DNA from: Thermoplasmata archaeon
GTDB lineage: Archaea > Thermoplasmatota > Thermoplasmata > Thermoplasmatales > Thermoplasmataceae
Assembly (NCBI GenBank): GCA_021797025.1
Contig: JAKAAK010000208.1
Span: 1-5,772 of the forward strand
Length of the DNA stretch: 5,772 nucleotides
Reading direction: 5' to 3'
The position numbers and the translations under genes were made by a program. Below, one piece after another: positions 1 to 5,772 of this stretch. Positions within the stretch are counted from its first letter, which is position 1; each line of letters opens with the position of its first letter. The notes under the pieces are model-generated. The model was not told where the DNA came from. It worked only from the letters and a program-made list of their open reading frames with translations, and ran no database searches.

Positions 1-1
1 C

Positions 2-1336
2 AATGTGATATCCGGATTTGTTGCAGAAATTATAATATTGAATGTTGATGTATACAATGAAGGAATAGATATCCCTGAAATTAATACCATACTTTTCCTG
101 AGGCCAACTGAAAGCCTGACTGTTTTCATACAGCAGCTAGGCCGTGGCCTTAGATTATCAGAGGGCAAGGAATGCCTTACAGTTCTAGATTTTGTTGGCA
201 GGTCCAATGCAAAATATAATTTTTCCGGGAAATTCCTTGCACTCATGCGTAACCGTGCAATTTCCATAAAGGATGAAATAACATCAGGATTCATGGACTT
301 ACCCAGAGGATGCTATATTGAGCTGGAAAAACAGGCACAGGAGTACATTCTAGAAAATATTAAAAAATCCTATTCATCCAGAAATAGCCTGATTTCAAGG
401 ATAGAGGAATTTAACAGTAACTCAGGTATTCCAGTAACACTCCAAAATTTTCTGGATTTTTATCATCTTACTCCCGGAGATATTTATATCCGAAATAATT
501 TCTCCAGATTGTGCGTTTCAGCACGGATAAGGGAAGATTTCCATGAGGATATTGAGGAAACCATGACAAAGGCAATGAAAAGGATATGCCAGATAAATTC
601 ATATTCGTGGATCAAAACGATACTTGAAAAATTCATGCTCCCTGCTACTGTTTCCATGGACAGTCTCTCACAGGAAGAAATCAAAATGGCTGATATGTTC
701 TATTATACTATTTGGAATATGCCGGTATATCAATCAGGTTTCTCCGATTCTCTTGCTGCCCTGAATTCTCTTAAAAAATATCCGGTACTATATGGGGAAT
801 TAATGGAACTTCTTGATTATCTGTTATCAAAAATTGATTTTGTTGAAGGCATCCCATCAAAGGAATCAGTACTACCTCTGCGGCTGTATAGCTCATATTC
901 AAAAAATCAGGTACTTGCTGCAATGGGTGTTGAAAATCCATCTTCAGTGCGTGAAGGAGTCAAATATATCCTGCACAAACATATGGATATACTGTTCGTA
1001 ACACTGAATAAATCTGAAAAATACTATTCCTCAACAACGATGTACAATGATTATGCCATTGATCAAACAATGTTTCACTGGGAAACTCAGAGTACAGTTT
1101 CTCCCTCATCCCCAACAGCCAGAAGATATTTCGGTTCTCCGGATAATGGGAATACAGTCCTGCTATTTATCAGGGAATTCAGGGAGAATCTCATGGGTGC
1201 ATCACCGTATATATTTATGGGAAGTGTACGATACAAAAGCCACAGCGGAAGCAATCCTGTGAGCATAATCTGGGAACTGGAAAGACCAATACCTAAAAGA
1301 TATCTGGAAACGATGAATAATATGCTCCCGGCATAA
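2..1336 (+). CDS. SF2 DEAD/DEAH-type helicase with C-terminal DUF3427 domain (5'-truncated by window edge)
   Basis: This is the C-terminal portion of an ATP-dependent superfamily 2 helicase. The frame is open to the left edge, so the true start and the first RecA-like domain (Walker A and DEAD/DEAH box) lie outside. Counting from the GTG at 5, helicase motif V is seen as VDVYNEGIDIP (residues 14-24) and motif VI as QQLGRGLR (43-50), followed by LTVLDFVG, as in this family. A mainly helical middle (about 100-290) leads to a DUF3427-like domain (about 292-436) with the family-typical strings FVTLNKSEK, TTMYNDYAI and FHWETQSTVSP. In the family the DUF3427 domain closes the protein, which fits the stop here, and relatives often carry an N-terminal phospholipase D-type nuclease, which cannot be checked here. 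The substrate is presumably nucleic acid; the biological role is unknown, with DNA repair or defence possible. It converges on the DUF2075 gene, 107 bases away. The GTG at 5 is not a credible start because the helicase core is cut before it. Confidence 0.9.
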   Translation, partial: NVISGFVAEIIILNVDVYNEGIDIPEINTILFLRPTESLTVFIQQLGRGLRLSEGKECLTVLDFVGRSNAKYNFSGKFLALMRNRAISIKDEITSGFMDLPRGCYIELEKQAQEYILENIKKSYSSRNSLISRIEEFNSNSGIPVTLQNFLDFYHLTPGDIYIRNNFSRLCVSARIREDFHEDIEETMTKAMKRICQINSYSWIKTILEKFMLPATVSMDSLSQEEIKMADMFYYTIWNMPVYQSGFSDSLAALNSLKKYPVLYGELMELLDYLLSKIDFVEGIPSKESVLPLRLYSSYSKNQVLAAMGVENPSSVREGVKYILHKHMDILFVTLNKSEKYYSSTTMYNDYAIDQTMFHWETQSTVSPSSPTARRYFGSPDNGNTVLLFIREFRENLMGASPYIFMGSVRYKSHSGSNPVSIIWELERPIPKRYLETMNNMLPA

Positions 1337-1443
1337 TGGGCTATCTCGAAATTTATTGTTGCCAAGAATATGGGTAATTTTAAAATTTATTTCCCTTTAG
1401 TGAAGTACTGATCAAAATTATAAAATCCCTAAATTTTAATATA
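1337..1443. other. Convergent intergenic spacer
   Basis: The 107 bases lie between the stop codons of two converging genes, so they should hold the 3' ends of both transcripts. The spacer is very AT-rich. It contains a 12-bp A/T-only palindrome, AATTTTAAAATT (1376-1387), flanked by GGG (1372-1374) and CCC (1393-1395). Archaeal termination relies mainly on T-rich tracts, and short T runs occur on both strands, but no strong terminator stands out. I see no RNA gene or additional reading frame here. Confidence 0.4.
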
Positions 1444-3363
1444 TTATAACCTAGTTTCTTCTTCATACTGGGCAATTCTTGATTTTACAAATTTCTCTGT
1501 ATCCTTATCAATAAAGTATACATAAACACCGTATCGGGCTCTGGTTAATAATGTCCGGTATATGTTTTTTACATGTTCCGTAAAATGCTCTTTATCACGT
1601 CTTATTACAGAATCCTTTGAATTTTCGGGCTTACCAACCCAGTCATTGATTTTATAATCATAAATAAGGTCGTTTCCCCATATTAAACCGATATAATCGA
1701 ATTCGAAACCCTGAACTGTATATATACTTCCCACCTGATCTGCGCACTCAGGGTCTATGGGCCATAGATTCCATGGAGATGTTTTGGGATTTGTTGTAAA
1801 TTGGGTTTTGTTCGGAGTCTTGAATTCCCATGTAGCCCTGAAATCACCTATTATTATATCATCGTTTAATGTTCCGTCAGGATTTGGATCACTCCATGGC
1901 CAGCAAAATCCTGCAAGCATTCTTGCAGAATTGACGTTTTCTTTGTTCAAATTATCTACAGTATCTCTCAATTTATCAGGGGAATTAACTATTCTAAATT
2001 TCATTTTCTCTTCTCTGGTGAGGAATTGATTTCCTGTATCGATTATGTTGAGCATGGAATCTATCCAGTTAAGATAACCATCAGAACCGCTGCATCTGAA
2101 CTGTGATTTCAATGTGAATTTGTATATATCGGAATTAAATTTCCTTGCGGTATCCTCTATCAATTTTATGCTGCCAACCTCCTCTGGCCTCACTGCCTGA
2201 TATTCATCTATAAAAAACACTGAAACCTTGGCTACGTTTATCAATTCTTCGATCTGGGGAATATCACTCATTCTCTCTTTTTTTGTAAATCTGTTGTTTG
2301 AAGATTTCCTCAGCCTGTGGGCTTCATCCGCTATTAAGACGTCTATATCGTTGCCCACTGTACGGGAAAATGAATTAAAATATAAAAATAGATTTCTGGC
2401 ACCCTTAATTTTTCCTGAACTAACAATTTTCTGCAGTGATGATGTGAATGTCTTTGAACCTGTTGCATGGTAAACCTTCAATCCCAAGGATAAAAGTTCA
2501 GCCATGGCATTCAATGCAATTACTGATTTTCCCGTTCCGGGTCCACCAGAAACTATTATAACTGACTTCTTTCTGATTCTTGATGCCTTTTTTGCACAGC
2601 TTATTATTGCATTGTTGGCAAGGATCTGATCGTCGATCAGTGAGAATACACGTTGGTTTCTTAAAATATCTGAGGTATAATCGACTAATTTCTTTGAAGG
2701 CCTGATATCACTTGTTATAAAATCATTATAAATTTCAAAGCCATCGCCATTAGATAGTTTCTCCTTGAGGTACTCACCGAATCTCTGGAAATCCTCTCTT
2801 GCGAACAGGGGGAAATGTTTCAAATATTTATCAAATACAGGATTCAATAAACTATCTTCATTTTGACTATAAGCGGGAGAATAGTTATGGCAGTACACAC
2901 AACCGTATAGATTGTATGAATCATTAGAAAATATTTCCATGAAATCCTTTAAATAGTAATAATATCCTGATACCTGAAGTGATGGATGTAGTTCTGACCT
3001 TATGCCATTACCAACATAGGTTTTTATCGTACCCTCTATGGGTGATAACTGTACCTTTGACCACTGTTTTAATTCTATTATTACAATATTATTTAAGCTA
3101 TCAGAGCCCTTTCCAAGCAATATTACGTCTATTCTCTTCGCACTGTACGGTAACTCATATTCTATAACTACCCAGATATTAAACAAATTGTTTGCTTCAA
3201 GTTCATTTTTAACAAATTGAAAGGAGTTATTCCATGAATTAAGCTCTCCTGTAGAGGGCCTGTGGCCATAATATTCTATAAATGATTTTTCTATTTTATA
3301 AGTTAATCTATTATTTTTTATATCGTCTATTAATTGTGTTGAGGAATCCTGATATAAACGCAT
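1444..3363 (-). CDS. DUF2075 (Schlafen group 3-like) DNA/RNA helicase with N-terminal PD-(D/E)xK nuclease-like domain
   Basis: This is a complete 639-aa protein, about the usual size for the family. The N-terminal part carries a PD-(D/E)xK-type pattern: E68/E70, RID with D79, then IIELKQW with E97 and K99, which would form a metal-dependent nuclease site. YCHNY (157-161) also fits the family. The helicase part has Walker A GGPGTGKS (273-280), Walker B DVLIADEAH (341-349), FFIDEYQAVRP (383-393), QFRCSGSD (421-428), the motif V region VGSIYTVQGFEFDYIG (544-559) and motif VI LLTRARYG (605-612). All ATPase motifs look intact. It probably acts on nucleic acid in the cytoplasm, coupling ATP hydrolysis to translocation and possibly cleavage. 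Many DUF2075 proteins are found in mobile or defence regions, but the substrate is unknown. The ATG at 3363 is chosen because a TATA-like box sits about 25 bases upstream, with no Shine-Dalgarno sequence, consistent with leaderless translation. It diverges from the ATPase pseudogene and converges with the DUF3427 helicase. Confidence 0.93.
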   Translation of the reverse strand: MRLYQDSSTQLIDDIKNNRLTYKIEKSFIEYYGHRPSTGELNSWNNSFQFVKNELEANNLFNIWVVIEYELPYSAKRIDVILLGKGSDSLNNIVIIELKQWSKVQLSPIEGTIKTYVGNGIRSELHPSLQVSGYYYYLKDFMEIFSNDSYNLYGCVYCHNYSPAYSQNEDSLLNPVFDKYLKHFPLFAREDFQRFGEYLKEKLSNGDGFEIYNDFITSDIRPSKKLVDYTSDILRNQRVFSLIDDQILANNAIISCAKKASRIRKKSVIIVSGGPGTGKSVIALNAMAELLSLGLKVYHATGSKTFTSSLQKIVSSGKIKGARNLFLYFNSFSRTVGNDIDVLIADEAHRLRKSSNNRFTKKERMSDIPQIEELINVAKVSVFFIDEYQAVRPEEVGSIKLIEDTARKFNSDIYKFTLKSQFRCSGSDGYLNWIDSMLNIIDTGNQFLTREEKMKFRIVNSPDKLRDTVDNLNKENVNSARMLAGFCWPWSDPNPDGTLNDDIIIGDFRATWEFKTPNKTQFTTNPKTSPWNLWPIDPECADQVGSIYTVQGFEFDYIGLIWGNDLIYDYKINDWVGKPENSKDSVIRRDKEHFTEHVKNIYRTLLTRARYGVYVYFIDKDTEKFVKSRIAQYEEETRL

Positions 3364-3383
3364 ATATTAATATGATAGACCAG

Positions 3384-3395
3384 TATAAAATTTTT
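3384..3395 (-). promoter_or_regulatory. Putative TATA box of the DUF2075 gene
   Basis: On the minus strand this reads AAAAATTTTATA, close to the archaeal box A consensus (TTTATA-like). Its centre is about 25 bases before the ATG at 3363, which would place transcription initiation at or very near the start codon. No ribosome-binding site is seen between the box and the gene, so a leaderless mRNA is inferred. The surrounding DNA is AT-rich, which lowers the specificity of the call. Confidence 0.5.
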
Positions 3396-3466
3396 CGTAC
3401 CGTTTTGACACGTAAATATCCTAACAATGAATTGAACATTTCATCGATTTTATTGTTATAATTATG

Positions 3467-3478
3467 ATAAATTATATA
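3467..3478 (+). promoter_or_regulatory. Putative TATA box of the archaeal ATPase gene
   Basis: ATAAATTATATA is the best TATA-like stretch before the ATPase reading frame. It lies about 35 bases before the first conserved codons (from about 3508). With the usual archaeal spacing of about 25 bases, initiation would fall near 3497-3500, inside the second palindrome, leaving almost no 5' leader. No Shine-Dalgarno sequence is visible. AT-richness makes the exact box uncertain. Confidence 0.4.
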
Positions 3479-3479
3479 T

Positions 3480-3510
3480 TATCGCTACCGATATACTATC
3501 GGTACCGATA
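3480..3510. promoter_or_regulatory. Tandem 14-bp palindromes, probable two-site operator
   Basis: TATCGGTACCGATA (3497-3510) is a perfect 14-bp palindrome. TATCGCTACCGATA (3480-3493) is the same sequence with a single G-to-C change, and the copies are separated by TAC, giving a 17-bp period. Viewed another way, the right half of copy 1 and the left half of copy 2 form an 8-bp inverted repeat, TACCGATA-TAC-TATCGGTA. The pair lies between the TATA-like box and the conserved start of the ATPase protein, where a bound dimeric regulator would block initiation. The G/C content of its core stands out from the AT-rich spacer. The regulator is unknown. It could instead be a recombination or replication-related repeat, but the promoter position favours an operator. 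Confidence 0.6.
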
Positions 3511-4598
3511 AAATTTATATTTGGAAGAGAACTGGATATAGATGAAATATATGATAGAAGTGAAGAAATAGATACAATAGTAAGATCCTGTGACATACGG
3601 CAATCCCTTGCTATTACTGGTTACAGAAGAATGGGAAAATCATCCATACTGAACGTGTCCAAATCTATCATGGAAAAGAACGGTATTACAGTAGTGAAAT
3701 TCAATCTGGAGGGCATACCAGTGTAAGGGATTATTCCGATCGCCTGTTGATATCTATTATGGATTCAATTTCAAAAAAATATAAAATTAAATATTATAAG
3801 GAAGAAATCATAAGAAGAATCAATTTTTTTCTGGGAAGCATTGAACAGTTAGGATTGAAAATGAATAATTTCGAACTATTAATAAAAAGATACGATGATT
3901 ATTTCAACGAGAGAATTAAAACTTCTGAAATACTTGAAAGTATACTTGATATGCCTGAAAAATTAGCCGAGGATTTAAAAACAAAAATAGTGGTGATGAT
4001 CGATGAATTTCAGTACATAAGGGTATTGAAAGAACCATTCCCTGATGTATTGAGGATAATGCGATCAAAATTTAATGAGCATAAACTTGTTAATTACATA
4101 ATATCAGGCTCTGAGACAGGCATACTGGATCAGATGTTAAACGAAAGAGATGAACCTTTTTACGCTTTTTTCAGAACAATGGATATAGGTCCATTTAATC
4201 ATGAACAATCAATAGACTTTCTAAGTCGTGGTTTGCGGATAACGGATATAAAATGCAATAATGATATACTGGAGAGAATATATCAAATAACATCAGGTAT
4301 ACCGGCCTGGCTGAATCTCGCTGGAATAGATTTAAGCAGTAAATGCAGTATAGATTCTTTTCTGGCTGATCCGACCTATAGAAATATCATTGACCGTGAG
4401 CTTCGAACACTCACCAAGAATGAAATCGCCATGATGAAAGCATTATCGGAAAATAAAAATATGGAAAAAATTTCAATATCAAATAAATATAGGGTGGTTA
4501 AATCACTGATTAACCGTGGTTTTGTTAAAAAACCCAACAATAATTATGAGATTTCTGATAGTCTAATCAAATATTATATAGCAAATAATTCTATATAA
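3508..4598 (+). pseudogene. Archaeal ATPase (PF01637, STAND/MNS-like) interrupted by a frameshift, no standard start codon
   Basis: Two adjacent reading frames encode one AAA+ family ATPase of about 363 aa. The 5' part (about 3508-3726) encodes the family's opening FGRE motif and Walker A GYRRMGKSS (3619-3645), then stops at TAA 3724-3726. The rest continues in another frame, in which SVRDYSDRLL can be read from 3720. It carries Walker B VVMIDEFQYI (nt 3990-4019), the sensor-like strand YIISGSETG, a conserved SGIPAWL segment, and a C-terminal winged-helix-like region (TLTKNEIAMMKAL onward). One missing base between about 3711 and 3722 would restore NLEGI-x-SVRDYSDRLL. The codon before KFIFGRE is ATA, and no ATG, GTG or TTG occurs in frame just upstream, so the start may also be mutated. 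Family members act as regulatory or signalling NTPases of the archaeal MNS clade; partners are unknown. The TTG at 3747 is unlikely to be a real start because the protein would lack Walker A. A sequencing error remains possible. The stop lies 8 bases from that of the converging permease. Confidence 0.8.
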
Positions 4599-4606
4599 AT
4601 TGAACA

Positions 4607-5772
4607 TTATTCAGAACGCCTTTTTGCACGCTTTGCATTTTCCTCCTCAATTGTATCCATCTTCACGTTGTTGTGCCTCATGTAATAGGTGATTACAATA
4701 GCCAGAATAACAAGTCCTGCAAGGAATATGTATGCAACAGAGAGTGGCCATGCCAGATCTATCAGGGAATAGTATATTGCAATGCCGATTATAACAGATG
4801 CGCTGGTTGGTGCAAGAATATGGGTTATAGGATTGAGCTGCTTGATATGATGCATGAATACAGGCAGTGTTTCATTCACTATTATATGGTAGGTCAGAGT
4901 AAATACCGAGCCTATAATAGAATTTATCACAAGCAAATAAAATAATCCGTTATTTTCTCCGTAGTAATATACCAGTGGAACCAGCCCAAATGTAATTCCT
5001 ACAAGGGCAACGATGAACACAGCTATGACAGCCATATAGGGGCTTTTATACTTTTTATGAATCCGTGTAAATATCTTCGGCAGTATACCATCCCTTGATA
5101 ATGAGTAGAGTTCCCTTGCTGCACTGTTGCCAAATATAACAGTAGACACCAATGCTGAGACTAGAAATATACTGAAAGCAGCCAGTGTAACATAAATTCC
5201 GTAATAGCTATCGGTTACATACAGCCCCGGTGCAAAATATGCAAGACCTGCAGGAAGATTAGGACCGAGACCGCCAACATTTGCATAGATGACAAAGGTA
5301 TCATAGGCAATCATTATGAGCAGAGATGTCACAATGGCTTTTTTTATGGTACGCCCCGGTGTTTTAGTTTCCTCGGCTAGAACTACTATTGAACCGTATC
5401 CCGAGAATGCAACGAATCCACCTGTTACCATTCCCAGGAAGAACCCGTGCAACCCATCTGTTGAGTTGAATATGTTGAAATACTGAACACCATTATAGGG
5501 TGATTTTATAATTATTGCTATGGATAAACCCAGGAAAAATGCCAGATCAAATAAACCCATTACTATTGCGATTTTCTGGCTGTAATTCAAAGATAGTATT
5601 CCCACTATTAAATAAATAATAGGAGTGATAAATGAGACCATAACAACAAAGACAAATGGAAGAGTATAACTGAGCATAACTTCCAGACCTATATACAGGA
5701 ACCAGCCCAGTAAGGCGCTTGATCCAATAATGCTGCTGAGTACAACGAAGAGATAATAAAATCCAACACTTT
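4607..5772 (-). CDS. APC-superfamily amino-acid permease (5'-truncated by window edge)
   Basis: This is an integral-membrane amino-acid or polyamine transporter with the LeuT fold, probably a proton-coupled symporter or exchanger. The frame stays open from the internal ATG at 5677 to the right edge, adding 31 codons that contain another hydrophobic helix (FYYLFVVLSSIIGSSALLGW), so the true start lies outside. Numbering from that internal ATG, membrane segments lie near 8-30, 34-57, 76-95, 111-132, 158-181, 214-235, 241-266, 285-306 and 308-331. The APC signature GYGSIVVLAEETKTPGR (93-109) corresponds to TM6 and the loop after it. The cytoplasmic loop AARELYSLSRDGILPKIF (186-203) is the conserved post-TM8 segment. 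By this alignment TM3 to TM12 are present and TM1 and TM2 are missing. The C-terminus ends in a charged tail (EEENAKRAKRRSE), expected to be cytoplasmic. The substrate cannot be assigned. Its 3' end faces the ATPase pseudogene and it looks functionally unrelated to the other genes. Confidence 0.92.
   Translation of the reverse strand, partial: SVGFYYLFVVLSSIIGSSALLGWFLYIGLEVMLSYTLPFVFVVMVSFITPIIYLIVGILSLNYSQKIAIVMGLFDLAFFLGLSIAIIIKSPYNGVQYFNIFNSTDGLHGFFLGMVTGGFVAFSGYGSIVVLAEETKTPGRTIKKAIVTSLLIMIAYDTFVIYANVGGLGPNLPAGLAYFAPGLYVTDSYYGIYVTLAAFSIFLVSALVSTVIFGNSAARELYSLSRDGILPKIFTRIHKKYKSPYMAVIAVFIVALVGITFGLVPLVYYYGENNGLFYLLVINSIIGSVFTLTYHIIVNETLPVFMHHIKQLNPITHILAPTSASVIIGIAIYYSLIDLAWPLSVAYIFLAGLVILAIVITYYMRHNNVKMDTIEEENAKRAKRRSE

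Noticed and set aside
1087..1365. Reverse-strand reading frame of 92 codons over the DUF3427 region
   Set aside because: It lies opposite a well-supported conserved domain, has no recognisable motif and no promoter, so it is a shadow frame.
1376..1387. AATTTTAAAATT palindrome between the convergent genes as a terminator or binding site
   Set aside because: It is made only of A and T in an AT-rich spacer, the G/C flanks do not extend a regular stem, and archaeal termination does not need a hairpin.
3422..3458. Inverted repeat TAACAAT...ATTGTTA in the divergent intergenic region
   Set aside because: The 7-bp AT-rich arms with a loop of more than 20 bases are expected by chance, and no regular inner stem is formed.
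3720..3726. Programmed -1 ribosomal frameshift joining the two halves of the ATPase
   Set aside because: The codons before the TAA (GAG GGC ATA CCA GTG) contain no slippery heptamer, and no obvious downstream structure was seen. A mutation or sequence error is simpler.
4673..4945. Plus-strand 90-codon frame with several cysteines opposite the permease
   Set aside because: It is antisense to conserved transmembrane coding sequence, its cysteines follow no spaced metal-binding pattern, and it has no promoter support.
1..5772. CRISPR array, tRNA, rRNA or insertion-sequence ends
   Set aside because: I saw no regularly spaced repeats of CRISPR size, no tRNA-like or rRNA-like sequence, and no transposase motifs or terminal inverted repeats anywhere in the window.

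Overview
This 5.8-kb AT-rich window looks archaeal, most likely from the Thermoplasmatales (Ferroplasma/Thermoplasma-like acidophiles); that lineage is an inference. The evidence is heavy use of AUA, AGA and AGG codons, a gene of the archaeal ATPase family (PF01637), and TATA-like boxes placed about 25 bases before the probable starts with no Shine-Dalgarno sequence, which is the pattern of leaderless archaeal transcripts.

There are four genes in alternating orientation, so no operon is visible. From left to right: (1) the C-terminal part of a superfamily 2 helicase with a DUF3427 tail, cut by the left edge (+ strand); (2) a complete 639-aa protein with an N-terminal PD-(D/E)xK-type nuclease signature and a DUF2075 (Schlafen group 3-like) helicase (- strand); (3) an archaeal STAND-like AAA ATPase (+ strand) that is interrupted by a frameshift and has no standard start codon; (4) an APC-superfamily amino-acid permease, cut by the right edge (- strand). 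Genes 1 and 2 converge, 2 and 3 diverge from a shared intergenic region, and 3 and 4 converge with 8 bases between their stop codons.

The most distinctive non-coding signal lies between genes 2 and 3: two tandem copies of a 14-bp palindrome (TATCGGTACCGATA and a one-base variant), spaced 17 bp apart start to start, between the TATA-like box and the expected start of the ATPase gene. It looks like a two-site operator.

The three left-hand genes (helicase, nuclease-helicase, STAND-like ATPase) resemble the contents of an accessory or defence-type region next to a housekeeping-type transporter. No gene here proves a defence role, nothing matches a named defence system that I recognise, and the genes do not appear to form one transcription unit. 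The damaged ATPase suggests that part of the region is decaying, unless the frameshift is a sequencing or assembly error.
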